Assembly: GCA_023433985.1 (NCBI GenBank)
Contig: JAEYTN010000416.1
Coordinates: forward strand, 1 to 6,787
Length of the DNA: 6,787 nt
Source of the DNA: Pseudomonadota bacterium
GTDB lineage: Bacteria > Pseudomonadota > Alphaproteobacteria > Rhizobiales > Devosiaceae
Direction of reading: 5' to 3'
The notes under the pieces were generated by a model. That model saw only the letters and a list, made by a program, of their open reading frames with translations. It was not told the origin of the DNA and ran no database searches. Shown in pieces: positions 1 to 6,036 of this stretch (positions are counted from its first letter, which is position 1; each line of letters begins with the position of its first letter). The position numbers were made by a program, and so were the translations under genes.

Positions 1-609
<609 letters not shown>

Positions 610-691
610 GAGGCACTGCTCCCCGATCGAGGTGTGGTGAAATTGGCGCTCTATCTAGGGGATAGGTGCGCAAGGGGCAACCCGCCGAGGC

Positions 692-711
692 GGGGCGCTT
701 TGGCGCGCCCC
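692..711 (-). terminator. GC-rich hairpin just after the transporter stop codon
   Basis: A perfect 7-bp stem, GGGGCGC at 692-698 and GCGCCCC at 705-711, encloses a 6-base loop. It begins 7 bases past the transporter stop codon. A second small inverted repeat (CCGCC/GGCGG, about 682-693) abuts it. No run of T follows on the minus strand, so it is not a textbook intrinsic terminator. It could attenuate read-through into ettA or protect the 3' end of the transporter mRNA. The 610-717 spacer otherwise holds only the ettA ribosome binding site and no recognisable promoter. Confidence 0.4.
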
Positions 712-717
712 CTGCCC

Positions 718-2477
718 TCAGGCCACCGGCCAGACGAGCTGTAGCAGCGGCACCGAGATCAGCACGACCAGGATCGAGAGAGGCAGGCCGAGGCGCCAGT
801 AGTCGCCGAAGCGGTAGCCGCCTGGGCCCATGACCAGGGTGTTGCACTGGTGGCCGATGGGGGTGAGGAAATCGCTGCCGGCGCCGATGGCCACAGCCAT
901 GAGGAAGGCTTCGGGGCGAAGGCCGAGGTCGCTGGCGAAGGTGGCCGCGATGGGGGCCATGACCAGCACGGTGGCGGCGTTGTTGAGGAACGGGGTGACG
1001 GCCATGGCGGCGACCATGATGAGGGCGAGGGCGGCCCAGGGCGGCAGGCCGAGCGCAACCTGCGACAGGCCGGCGGCGATGAGATCGGTCGCGCCGGTGG
1101 CGCGGAGCGAATCCGAGACCGGGATCAGCGCGGCGAGCATAATCAGGATGGGGCCATCGAGCTGGCGGTAGATGTCGCGCAGCGGCAGCGCGCCGGTGGC
1201 GACGATCAGCACCGCGGCGGCGAAGAAGGCGACCGTGACGGGGACCCAGCCGAGCGCGGTCACCCCCATGGCGACGGCGAGGATGGCGATGGGGGTGAGG
1301 CGGTCACGCACCGACCCCAGCTGCAGGTTGCGCTCGGCGAGCGGCAGGAGATCGAGCTCGCGCAGGTGCTCGCCGATGCCGTGACGGCTGCCGCGGACGA
1401 GGACGACATCGCCTGCCTCGATGCGGATATCGCGCAGCCGCTCGGAGAAGCGACGCTCGCGGCGGGACAGGGCAAGGAGGTTGAGGCCGGTGCGCTCGAA
1501 CAGCGAATAATCGCGCGCGGTGCTGCCGATGAGCGGCGAGGCGGGGCCGATGATGGCCTCGACAGTGGTGAGGTCGCGCGTTGCCGGCTCGCGGTCCGAC
1601 AGGGAGAGGCCGCCCTGCTCCACCAAGCGATCGAGCGCCTCGGGCTCGCCCTCGATGATCAGGCGATCGCCCTGGCGCAGCGTGGCATCTGGGAAGGGGA
1701 TGCGGCGGGTGCCCTTCTGGGAGAGGATGGAGGTGACCATGGCGCGGCCGGTGCCGAGCTTCTGCAGATCGCCGACGGTCTTGTCGATGATGGCGGCGCC
1801 CTCTCCCACCACAGCCTCGGTCTGTAGTTCTTGATCTCGACCGCTTCGCCGACGGCGAGGCCCTCGCGCTTGCGGACCGGCAGCAGCCAGTAGAACAGGG
1901 CGAGAAAGACGATGCCGGCGAGGGTGAGCGGCAGCCCGACGGCGGTGAAATCGAACATCCCGAAACTCTCGCCGGTGAGATCCTGCCGTACGCGGGAGAC
2001 GATGATGTTGGGCGAGGTGCCGATCTGGGTGATGAGGCCGCCGAGCAGGGCCGCGAAGCTCATCGGCATCAGGAACATCGAAGGCGAGATGCTGGAGCGC
2101 CGGGCCATCTGGAAGGCGATGGGAATCATGATGGCGAGCGCGCCGATATTCTTGACGAAGGCTGAGAGCAGCCCGACCACGGTGACAAGGATGAGGAGCT
2201 GAACACGAGGACCGGTGATGTTGGGTGCGAGGCGGCCGAGCGCCGCCTCCATGACGCCGGAGCGGGACACTGCGCCGCTCACCACCAGCGCCGAACCGAC
2301 GATGATGACGATATCGTCGGAGAAACCGGAGAAGGCCTCGGCGGCGGGGACAACCCCCGCGGCGACCGCCACGAGCAGCGCACCGGCGGCGACGAGGTCG
2401 TAGCGCACCCTGCCCCACATGAAGGCCAGCATCATCACCGCGATGATGGCGAACGAGAGTATCTGGGGGACGGTCAT
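718..2477 (-). pseudogene. SLC13/DASS-family permease with two TrkA-C domains, frameshifted
   Basis: This is a sodium- or proton-coupled anion transporter of the SLC13 (DASS/CitT-like) family; the substrate (dicarboxylate, sulfate or other anion) cannot be read from sequence. The reconstructed protein is about 586 residues, normal for members with internal RCK_C domains. Membrane segments fill residues 5-200, including SAFVKNIGALAIMIPI (105-120) and ITQIGTSPNIIV (149-160). Two soluble TrkA-C domains follow (about 219-300 and 303-388), then a second membrane half (393-585) with the matching FLNNAAT (498-504) and TPIGHQCNTLVMGPGG (539-554) motifs. The start ATG at 2475-2477 has a strong AGGAGG at 2484-2489. 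The frame breaks after codon 218 (Tyr): the next in-frame sequence (Gln-Thr-Glu-Ala-Val-Val) lies in another frame, as if one base were lost near 1823. As written, translation yields 218 native residues plus a 54-residue foreign tail ending at 1659. Both sides are otherwise intact, so the lesion is recent or a sequencing error. Confidence 0.85.
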
Positions 2478-2483
2478 GAGGGG

Positions 2484-2489
2484 CCTCCT
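2484..2489 (-). promoter_or_regulatory. Ribosome binding site of the SLC13 transporter
   Basis: AGGAGG on the minus strand ends 6 bases before the ATG at 2475-2477. It fixes the transporter start there rather than at an upstream in-frame alternative. The open frame that reaches 2514 is in the other phase and encodes an Arg/His-rich, non-membrane sequence before the frameshift point. Confidence 0.8.
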
Positions 2490-2550
2490 CGCGGTCTAAC
2501 GCGGGTAGCGGCAACCGGCTCGCAGCGCAAAAAGAAATATCGGCGCGGGA

Positions 2551-2564
2551 ACCGGAAGTCCGGT
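2551..2564. promoter_or_regulatory. Perfect 14-bp dyad (ACCGGA-AG-TCCGGT) in the divergent spacer
   Basis: ACCGGA at 2551-2556 and TCCGGT at 2559-2564 form a perfect inverted repeat with a 2-base centre. It sits in the non-coding spacer between the divergent transporter and propeller genes, so it is placed as an operator might be. A chance dyad in G+C-rich DNA is quite possible, and I cannot assign a regulator family. Confidence 0.3.
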
Positions 2565-2583
2565 GCTAGCCAAGTCAATGCAT

Positions 2584-2599
2584 TATCGTTAATACGATA
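2584..2599. promoter_or_regulatory. Perfect 16-bp A+T-rich dyad TATCGT-TAAT-ACGATA, candidate operator
   Basis: TATCGT (2584-2589) and ACGATA (2594-2599) are perfect inverted arms around TAAT. The element is conspicuously A+T-rich for this genome and lies 27 bases before the propeller ATG, inside the 148-base spacer between two divergent genes. Its GT-N4-AC core resembles operators of GntR-type regulators, though no such regulator is encoded in the window. It overlaps a possible minus 10-like TACGAT (2593-2598) for the plus strand, so a bound protein could block initiation. No good minus 35 hexamer accompanies it. Operator status is inference. Confidence 0.4.
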
Positions 2600-2613
2600 G
2601 TCAGCAGGGATTT

Positions 2614-2620
2614 GGGAGGA
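2614..2620 (+). promoter_or_regulatory. Ribosome binding site of the PD40 propeller gene
   Basis: GGGAGGA ends 5 bases before the ATG at 2626-2628. This is a strong Shine-Dalgarno match and decides the start codon. It implies a protein without a signal peptide. Confidence 0.8.
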
Positions 2621-2625
2621 CGGGT

Positions 2626-3531
2626 ATGGCGGCCGAGGTGAAGTTTGCGCGGCGGGGACGGCAGTTGGGGCCGGGACAGCGGTCGGAGTTGACGGTGATC
2701 AATGTCGATGGCAGCGGGCGGCGGGTGGTGTTCACGGCCGACGAGATCATCGAGGCGCCGAACTGGACACCGGACGGCAAGTGGCTGGTGTTCAATGCCG
2801 GGGGCGAGCTGTGGCGGATTTCGCCGGACGGTTCTGTCGGGCCGGAGAAGATCGATACGGGGCACCTGCGCGACCTCAACAACGACCACGTGCTCTCGCC
2901 CGACGGCAAGCTGATCTATGTGAGCTCGGACGACAGCCACCTCTATGTGCTGCCGATCGAGGGCGGGACGCCGAAGCGGGTTTCGAACGAGCATCCGCAC
3001 CGGCACCACTACTACCTGCACGGCATTTCGCCGGATGCGAAGACGCTGGTCTACACCGGCGTGAACGCGGTGGGCGAGAACAAGTGGGGCCGGGTCAATA
3101 TCTGGACCATTCCGGTGGCGGGAGGGCCGGACACGGCACTGACGGACGTGAGCGTGCCCAATGACGGGGCGGAGTATTCGCCTGACGGGCAGTGGATCTG
3201 GTTCAACTCCGAGCAGGGCTCGCCGGGGCAGGCGCAGATCTTCAAGATGCGCGGGGACGGATCGGAGCTCACCCAGATGACCTTCGACGAGCGGGTGAAC
3301 TGGTTCCCGCACTTTTCGCGCGACGGGCAATCGATCGTGTACCTGAGCTACCCGCCGGGTACGCAGGGGCATCCGGCGGACAAGGCCGTGATCCTGAGGT
3401 TCATGCGGCCGGACGGGACGGGGATGCGGGACGTGGTCAGCTTCTTCGGCGGCCAGGGGACGATCAACGTCAACTCGTGGTCGCCGGACAACCGGCAGTT
3501 CGGGTACGTGGCGTATCCGGTGGGGAACTAG
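2626..3531 (+). CDS. TolB-like PD40 beta-propeller protein, apparently cytoplasmic
   Basis: The 301-residue protein consists almost entirely of TolB-type PD40 blades, which fold as a beta-propeller. Blade signatures are visible at NWTPDG (46-51), VLSPDG (89-94), GISPDA (133-138), EYSPDG (183-188), HFSRDG (229-234) and SWSPDN (284-289). The N-terminal strand RSELTVINVDG (19-29) probably completes the ring. Unlike true TolB, it has no signal peptide and no N-terminal TolB domain, and it is shorter than the usual 430 residues or so. It therefore probably acts in the cytoplasm and not in the Tol-Pal envelope complex. Histidines are frequent (80, 88, 105, 123, 125, 127, 128, 132, 229, 249), and several directly precede the SPD turns. 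It is alone on its strand, divergent from the transporter and convergent with the Lrp gene. Database names such as transporter or TolB should not be taken as its function, which I do not know. Confidence 0.85.
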   Translation: MAAEVKFARRGRQLGPGQRSELTVINVDGSGRRVVFTADEIIEAPNWTPDGKWLVFNAGGELWRISPDGSVGPEKIDTGHLRDLNNDHVLSPDGKLIYVSSDDSHLYVLPIEGGTPKRVSNEHPHRHHYYLHGISPDAKTLVYTGVNAVGENKWGRVNIWTIPVAGGPDTALTDVSVPNDGAEYSPDGQWIWFNSEQGSPGQAQIFKMRGDGSELTQMTFDERVNWFPHFSRDGQSIVYLSYPPGTQGHPADKAVILRFMRPDGTGMRDVVSFFGGQGTINVNSWSPDNRQFGYVAYPVGN

Positions 3532-3540
3532 CCCTCCGCG

Positions 3541-3591
3541 GGACGGCCCCTACCCGCCCCTCTTGGGAAGGGAGGCTGGGAGCGGCCGTCC
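3541..3591. terminator. Long imperfect hairpin between convergent genes
   Basis: GGACGGCC (3541-3548) pairs perfectly with GGCCGTCC (3584-3591). Inside are shorter pairings, CCC (3553-3555) with GGG (3578-3580) and CCTC (3559-3562) with GAGG (3572-3575). It fills the 69-base spacer between the stop of the propeller gene and the stop of the Lrp gene, where a bidirectional terminator is expected. There is no T tract on either strand, so it may instead be a REP-like dispersed intergenic palindrome. Confidence 0.5.
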
Positions 3592-3600
3592 GCCCGAGGC

Positions 3601-4086
3601 TCAGAACTCGAGCGGGGCGTTGTCGACGACTTCCTTCATGACGAAGAAGGTGCGGGTCTGGCGGACGCCGGGGAGCGCGATCAACTGGGTGCCGTGCAGG
3701 CGGTTGAAGCCGGTGATGTCGCGGACGCGGATCTTGAGGAAGTAGTCGAAATCGCCGGCCACCAGGTGGCAGTCGATGACGAATCTCAGCTTGCGGACCG
3801 CCGCTTCGAACGTGGCGAAGCTCTCGGGCGTGGAGCGGTCGAGCACGACGCCGACGATGACCAGAGTACCGAGTTCGAGCTTTTGCGGATCGAGTTCGGC
3901 GCGGAAGGCGGTGACGTAGCCGGCCTCGACGAGGCGCTGCGTGCGGCGGTGGCAGGTGGCGGCGGAGACGCCGACCTTGGCCGCGAGCTCGGCATTGGAG
4001 ATGCGCGCGTCCTTCTGCAGCAGGCGGAGCATCCGGAGGTCGATACGATCGAGGGCGGCGGAAGGTTCTTCCTCTTGGTCGGGCAT
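3601..4086 (-). CDS. acdR: Lrp/AsnC-family transcriptional regulator, probable AcdR
   Basis: A DNA-binding regulator of the Lrp/AsnC (feast/famine) family, 161 residues, the usual length. The N-terminal helix-turn-helix spans about residues 12-58 ([15 protein letters not shown], then [20 protein letters not shown] with the recognition helix near 41-55). The C-terminal RAM ligand-binding/oligomerisation domain runs from about 68 to 155, with the typical [13 protein letters not shown] (111-123) and [16 protein letters not shown] (138-153). I chose the ATG at 4084-4086 because the helix-turn-helix begins at the normal distance from it and GAGAAG lies 9 bases upstream. A longer in-frame start at 4161 would add 25 atypical residues and consume most of the spacer. 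It is divergent from acdS with 124 bases between the starts. This is the known acdR-acdS arrangement, in which AcdR controls ACC deaminase expression. Family certain; the AcdR name rests on context. Confidence 0.88.
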   Translation of the reverse strand: MPDQEEEPSAALDRIDLRMLRLLQKDARISNAELAAKVGVSAATCHRRTQRLVEAGYVTAFRAELDPQKLELGTLVIVGVVLDRSTPESFATFEAAVRKLRFVIDCHLVAGDFDYFLKIRVRDITGFNRLHGTQLIALPGVRQTRTFFVMKEVVDNAPLEF

Positions 4087-4210
4087 TGCTTGCGGCTTCT
4101 CTCGCGAGTGCGGACTTTTCGTCCACTTCCATAGCGCAAGGCTGCTGCAATCTGAAAGCACCTTCGGTGGGAGCGGTGCTAGCCTTGGCGATCATTGCAC
4201 GGGGGTTGTC
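4087..4210. promoter_or_regulatory. acdR-acdS divergent control region
   Basis: This 124-base spacer must hold both promoters. Three inverted repeats are visible: GGAC-TTTTC-GTCC (4112-4124), TGCT-N10-AGCA (4143-4160) and AGCACC-N12-GGTGCT (4157-4180). The third could also form a hairpin in a transcript. CGGTGCTAGCC at 4174-4184 is identical to 2561-2571 in the other divergent spacer. I could not identify a convincing minus 35/minus 10 pair in either direction or a sigma-54 GG/GC promoter. The acdS Shine-Dalgarno is only GGGGG (4201-4205), 5 bases before the ATG. Confidence 0.6.
4112..4124. promoter_or_regulatory. Candidate AcdR operator GGAC-TTTTC-GTCC
   Basis: A 13-base inverted repeat with perfect 4-base arms and a T-rich centre, 26 bases upstream of the regulator start codon and 87 bases upstream of the acdS start. 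Lrp/AsnC proteins typically bind short dyads of about 13-15 bases with an A+T-rich middle, and they often autoregulate. The size, composition and position all fit. The arms are short, so chance cannot be excluded. Confidence 0.4.
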
Positions 4211-5224
4211 ATGCTCGAGAAATTTGCCCGCTATCCGCTCACCTTTGGACCGACGCCGATCGAGAAGCTCGAGCGGCTGACGGCGCACCTGGGCGGCAGG
4301 GTCCAGATCTACGCCAAGCGCGAAGACTGCAACTCAGGGCTGGCATTCGGCGGCAACAAGCTGCGAAAGCTCGAATACATCGTGCCCGATGCCATCGCGT
4401 CGGGGGCGGATACGCTGGTGTCCATCGGAGGCGTGCAATCGAACCACACGCGCATGGTGGCGGCGGTGGCGGCCAAGATCGGCTTCAAGTGCCGGCTGGT
4501 GCAGGAGGCATGGGTGCCGCACGAGGACGCGGTGTACGACCGCGTCGGCAACATCATGCTGAGCCGGATCATGGGCGCAGACGTGCATCTGGTCGACGAC
4601 GGGTTCGACATCGGCATCCGCGACAGCTGGAAGAATGCCATCGCCGAGGTGGAGGCAGCGGGCGGCAAGCCATACCCGATCCCCGCCGGCGCATCGGTGC
4701 ACAAGTTCGGCGGGCTCGGCTATGTCGGCTTTGCCGAGGAGGTGCGGGCGCAGGAAGCGGAGCTTGGCACTCGGTTCGACTACATCGTGGTCTGCACGGT
4801 GACGGGCTCGACCCATGCCGGAATGCTGGTGGGGTTCGCCGCCGACGGGCGGGCGCAGCAGGTGATCGGCATCGATGCGTCCTGCACGCCGGCGCAGACG
4901 CGGGCACAGGTGCTGTCAATCGCCCAGCACACGGCTGAACTGGTGGAACTGGGTCGCCCGATCACCGAGGCGGACGTGGTGCTGAACGAGGACTACGCGT
5001 ACCCCGTGTACGGCGTGCCCTCGGAGGAGACCAAGGAGGCGATCCGGCTGGTGGGGCGGCTCGAAGGGATGATCACCGACCCGGTATACGAGGGCAAATC
5101 CATGCAGGGGATGATCGACCTGGTGCAGAAGGGCTTCTTCCCAGAGGGCTCAAGGGTGCTCTACGCCCACCTGGGCGGCGCGCCGGCGCTCAACGGGTAT
5201 GGGTACGCATTCCGGAACGGGTGA
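4211..5224 (+). CDS. acdS: 1-aminocyclopropane-1-carboxylate (ACC) deaminase
   Basis: A PLP-dependent, cytoplasmic fold-type II enzyme that opens the cyclopropane ring of ACC, giving 2-oxobutyrate and ammonia. In plant-associated bacteria it lowers plant ethylene and supplies nitrogen. The 337-residue length and continuous similarity ([47 protein letters not shown]) match the Pseudomonas enzyme with an offset of one residue and no apparent gaps. Residues equivalent to the known active site are present: the PLP lysine Lys50 (Lys51 in Pseudomonas), Ser77 (Ser78), Tyr293 (Tyr294), Glu294 (Glu295) and Leu321 (Leu322). The Glu and Leu distinguish ACC deaminase from the closely related D-cysteine desulfhydrase. 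The ATG at 4211 is chosen because homology begins there; the frame stays open far upstream across the regulator gene, which is a shadow. It is divergent from acdR and probably monocistronic. Confidence 0.97.
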   Translation: MLEKFARYPLTFGPTPIEKLERLTAHLGGRVQIYAKREDCNSGLAFGGNKLRKLEYIVPDAIASGADTLVSIGGVQSNHTRMVAAVAAKIGFKCRLVQEAWVPHEDAVYDRVGNIMLSRIMGADVHLVDDGFDIGIRDSWKNAIAEVEAAGGKPYPIPAGASVHKFGGLGYVGFAEEVRAQEAELGTRFDYIVVCTVTGSTHAGMLVGFAADGRAQQVIGIDASCTPAQTRAQVLSIAQHTAELVELGRPITEADVVLNEDYAYPVYGVPSEETKEAIRLVGRLEGMITDPVYEGKSMQGMIDLVQKGFFPEGSRVLYAHLGGAPALNGYGYAFRNG

Positions 5225-5251
5225 GAGCAGGACGACCGCGACCGGCCCCAC

Positions 5252-5296
5252 TCCACCACCTTCGGGTGGATCCCCTCCCCCGCCACGCGGGGGAGG
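5252..5296. terminator. Tandem hairpins between convergent genes acdS and DUF2461
   Basis: Two stem-loops follow acdS. CCACC-TTCG-GGTGG (5256-5269) has a stable TTCG tetraloop. CCTCCCCCGC-CAC-GCGGGGGAGG (5274-5296) has a perfect 10-bp stem and a 3-base loop. They lie in the 95-base spacer between two converging stops, so they probably end transcription or stabilise 3' ends on one or both strands. Neither is followed by a T run. The C/G-block palindrome has the look of REP-like intergenic repeats common in Hyphomicrobiales. Confidence 0.55.
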
Positions 5297-5319
5297 ATAT
5301 GTGCAGTCCACCTGTTGGC

Positions 5320-6006
5320 CTACTGGCCGATGCCTTCGTCGAGGAGCCATTTGTTGATAGGCCAGCAGTTTCGGTAGTGCTCGACGCAGAGGCCGGTCAG
5401 GCCCGCGGTGCGGGCGGTGTCGAGGGGCAGCTCGAGCGAGGTGTAGAGGCCTTCGTAGAGCAGGTATTCGCTGCGGTCCTCGTCCGTGGTGAAGCCCTTG
5501 GGCAGGCGTTTCCGTGTCTTGCCGCCGATTTCGTAGGGACCGGCGGACCTGACCGCCTCGACGGCGGTGAGGAGGGCCTTGCCGGAGCGGGGATGGATGA
5601 CGGACTGGCGGAACTCGTCGAGCGCTTCGCCCTGGAAGCCGTACATGCCGACGCCGATGTAGACGCCGGTCGGCTCGATGCTGAACCAGAAGCCCGGCTT
5701 GTCCCAGGCCTTGCGGTCGCCGTGCCAGAACCAGATGCCGAGGTGCTGCTTGTAGGGCCGCTTGTCCTTGGAGAAGCGGATGTCGCGGTTCACGCGGCCG
5801 ATGGAGCCGTTGACCCTGGGGTCGAACTGCACCGCGGGCGAAATTGTGCGCAGCTTCGGCCCCATTTCGGCGACGAAGGCCTTGCCCGCCTCGACATAGC
5901 CCTTGTCGTAGAGCGCGCGGTTGGCCTCGAACCAGGCCTTGTCGTTGTGGGCGCCGATGCCCTCGATGAAGGCGAAGGTCTCGGCAGGGAAGGTGAATCC
6001 GGACAT
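5320..6006 (-). CDS. DUF2461 family protein (TIGR02453 type)
   Basis: A conserved 228-residue protein of unknown function, full length for the family. Recognisable family signatures are AHNDKAWFEANRALYD (19-34), GRVNRDIRFSKDKRPYK (70-86) followed by the aromatic HLGIWFWHG (88-96), PGFWFSIEPTGVYIGVGMYG (104-123) and KRLPKGF (166-172). No signal peptide, membrane segment or known catalytic motif is visible; the protein is basic and aromatic-rich and presumably cytoplasmic. The ATG at 6004-6006 matches the family N terminus (a phenylalanine-rich start), but the upstream sequence has no good Shine-Dalgarno. With only 30 bases separating it from the stop of the upstream molybdoprotein gene, translation may depend on coupling or read-through from that gene. 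It converges on acdS. The family assignment is from memory of its conserved blocks; no role can be given. Confidence 0.88.
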   Translation of the reverse strand: MSGFTFPAETFAFIEGIGAHNDKAWFEANRALYDKGYVEAGKAFVAEMGPKLRTISPAVQFDPRVNGSIGRVNRDIRFSKDKRPYKQHLGIWFWHGDRKAWDKPGFWFSIEPTGVYIGVGMYGFQGEALDEFRQSVIHPRSGKALLTAVEAVRSAGPYEIGGKTRKRLPKGFTTDEDRSEYLLYEGLYTSLELPLDTARTAGLTGLCVEHYRNCWPINKWLLDEGIGQ

Positions 6007-6036
6007 GGGACTAGCGCGAAGGGCTGAGGCGGTGAA

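Noticed and set aside
850..1827. A 325-codon plus-strand open frame antisense to the transporter
   Set aside because: Its product is a low-complexity Gly/Asp/Glu/Arg/His sequence with no domain, and it lies exactly opposite the clearly coding transporter. Long antisense frames are expected in such G+C-rich DNA.
1816..1829. Programmed ribosomal frameshifting in the transporter
   Set aside because: No slippery heptamer, stop codon or downstream pseudoknot-like structure is apparent at the junction, and programmed shifting is not known for this family. A simple one-base loss is more economical.
2575..3372. A 265-codon minus-strand open frame antisense to the propeller gene
   Set aside because: It is Arg/Pro/His/Val-rich with no recognisable motif and no ribosome binding site. 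The opposite strand encodes a well-formed PD40 protein with a strong Shine-Dalgarno.
3941..4210. Upstream extension of the acdS reading frame
   Set aside because: The frame is open to 3941, but the added 90 residues are Ser/Arg-rich, overlap the regulator gene antisense, and lie outside the similarity to known ACC deaminases, which begins at 4211.
4211..5224. D-cysteine desulfhydrase as an alternative identity for the deaminase
   Set aside because: The residues aligned with Glu295 and Leu322 of the Pseudomonas enzyme are Glu and Leu, whereas desulfhydrases carry other residues there. The rest of the sequence also follows ACC deaminase without gaps.
5221..6027. A 268-codon plus-strand open frame downstream of acdS
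   Set aside because: It is antisense to the DUF2461 gene, its start overlaps the acdS stop, and its product is Val/Gly/Glu/Asp-rich with no motifs. It is a shadow frame.
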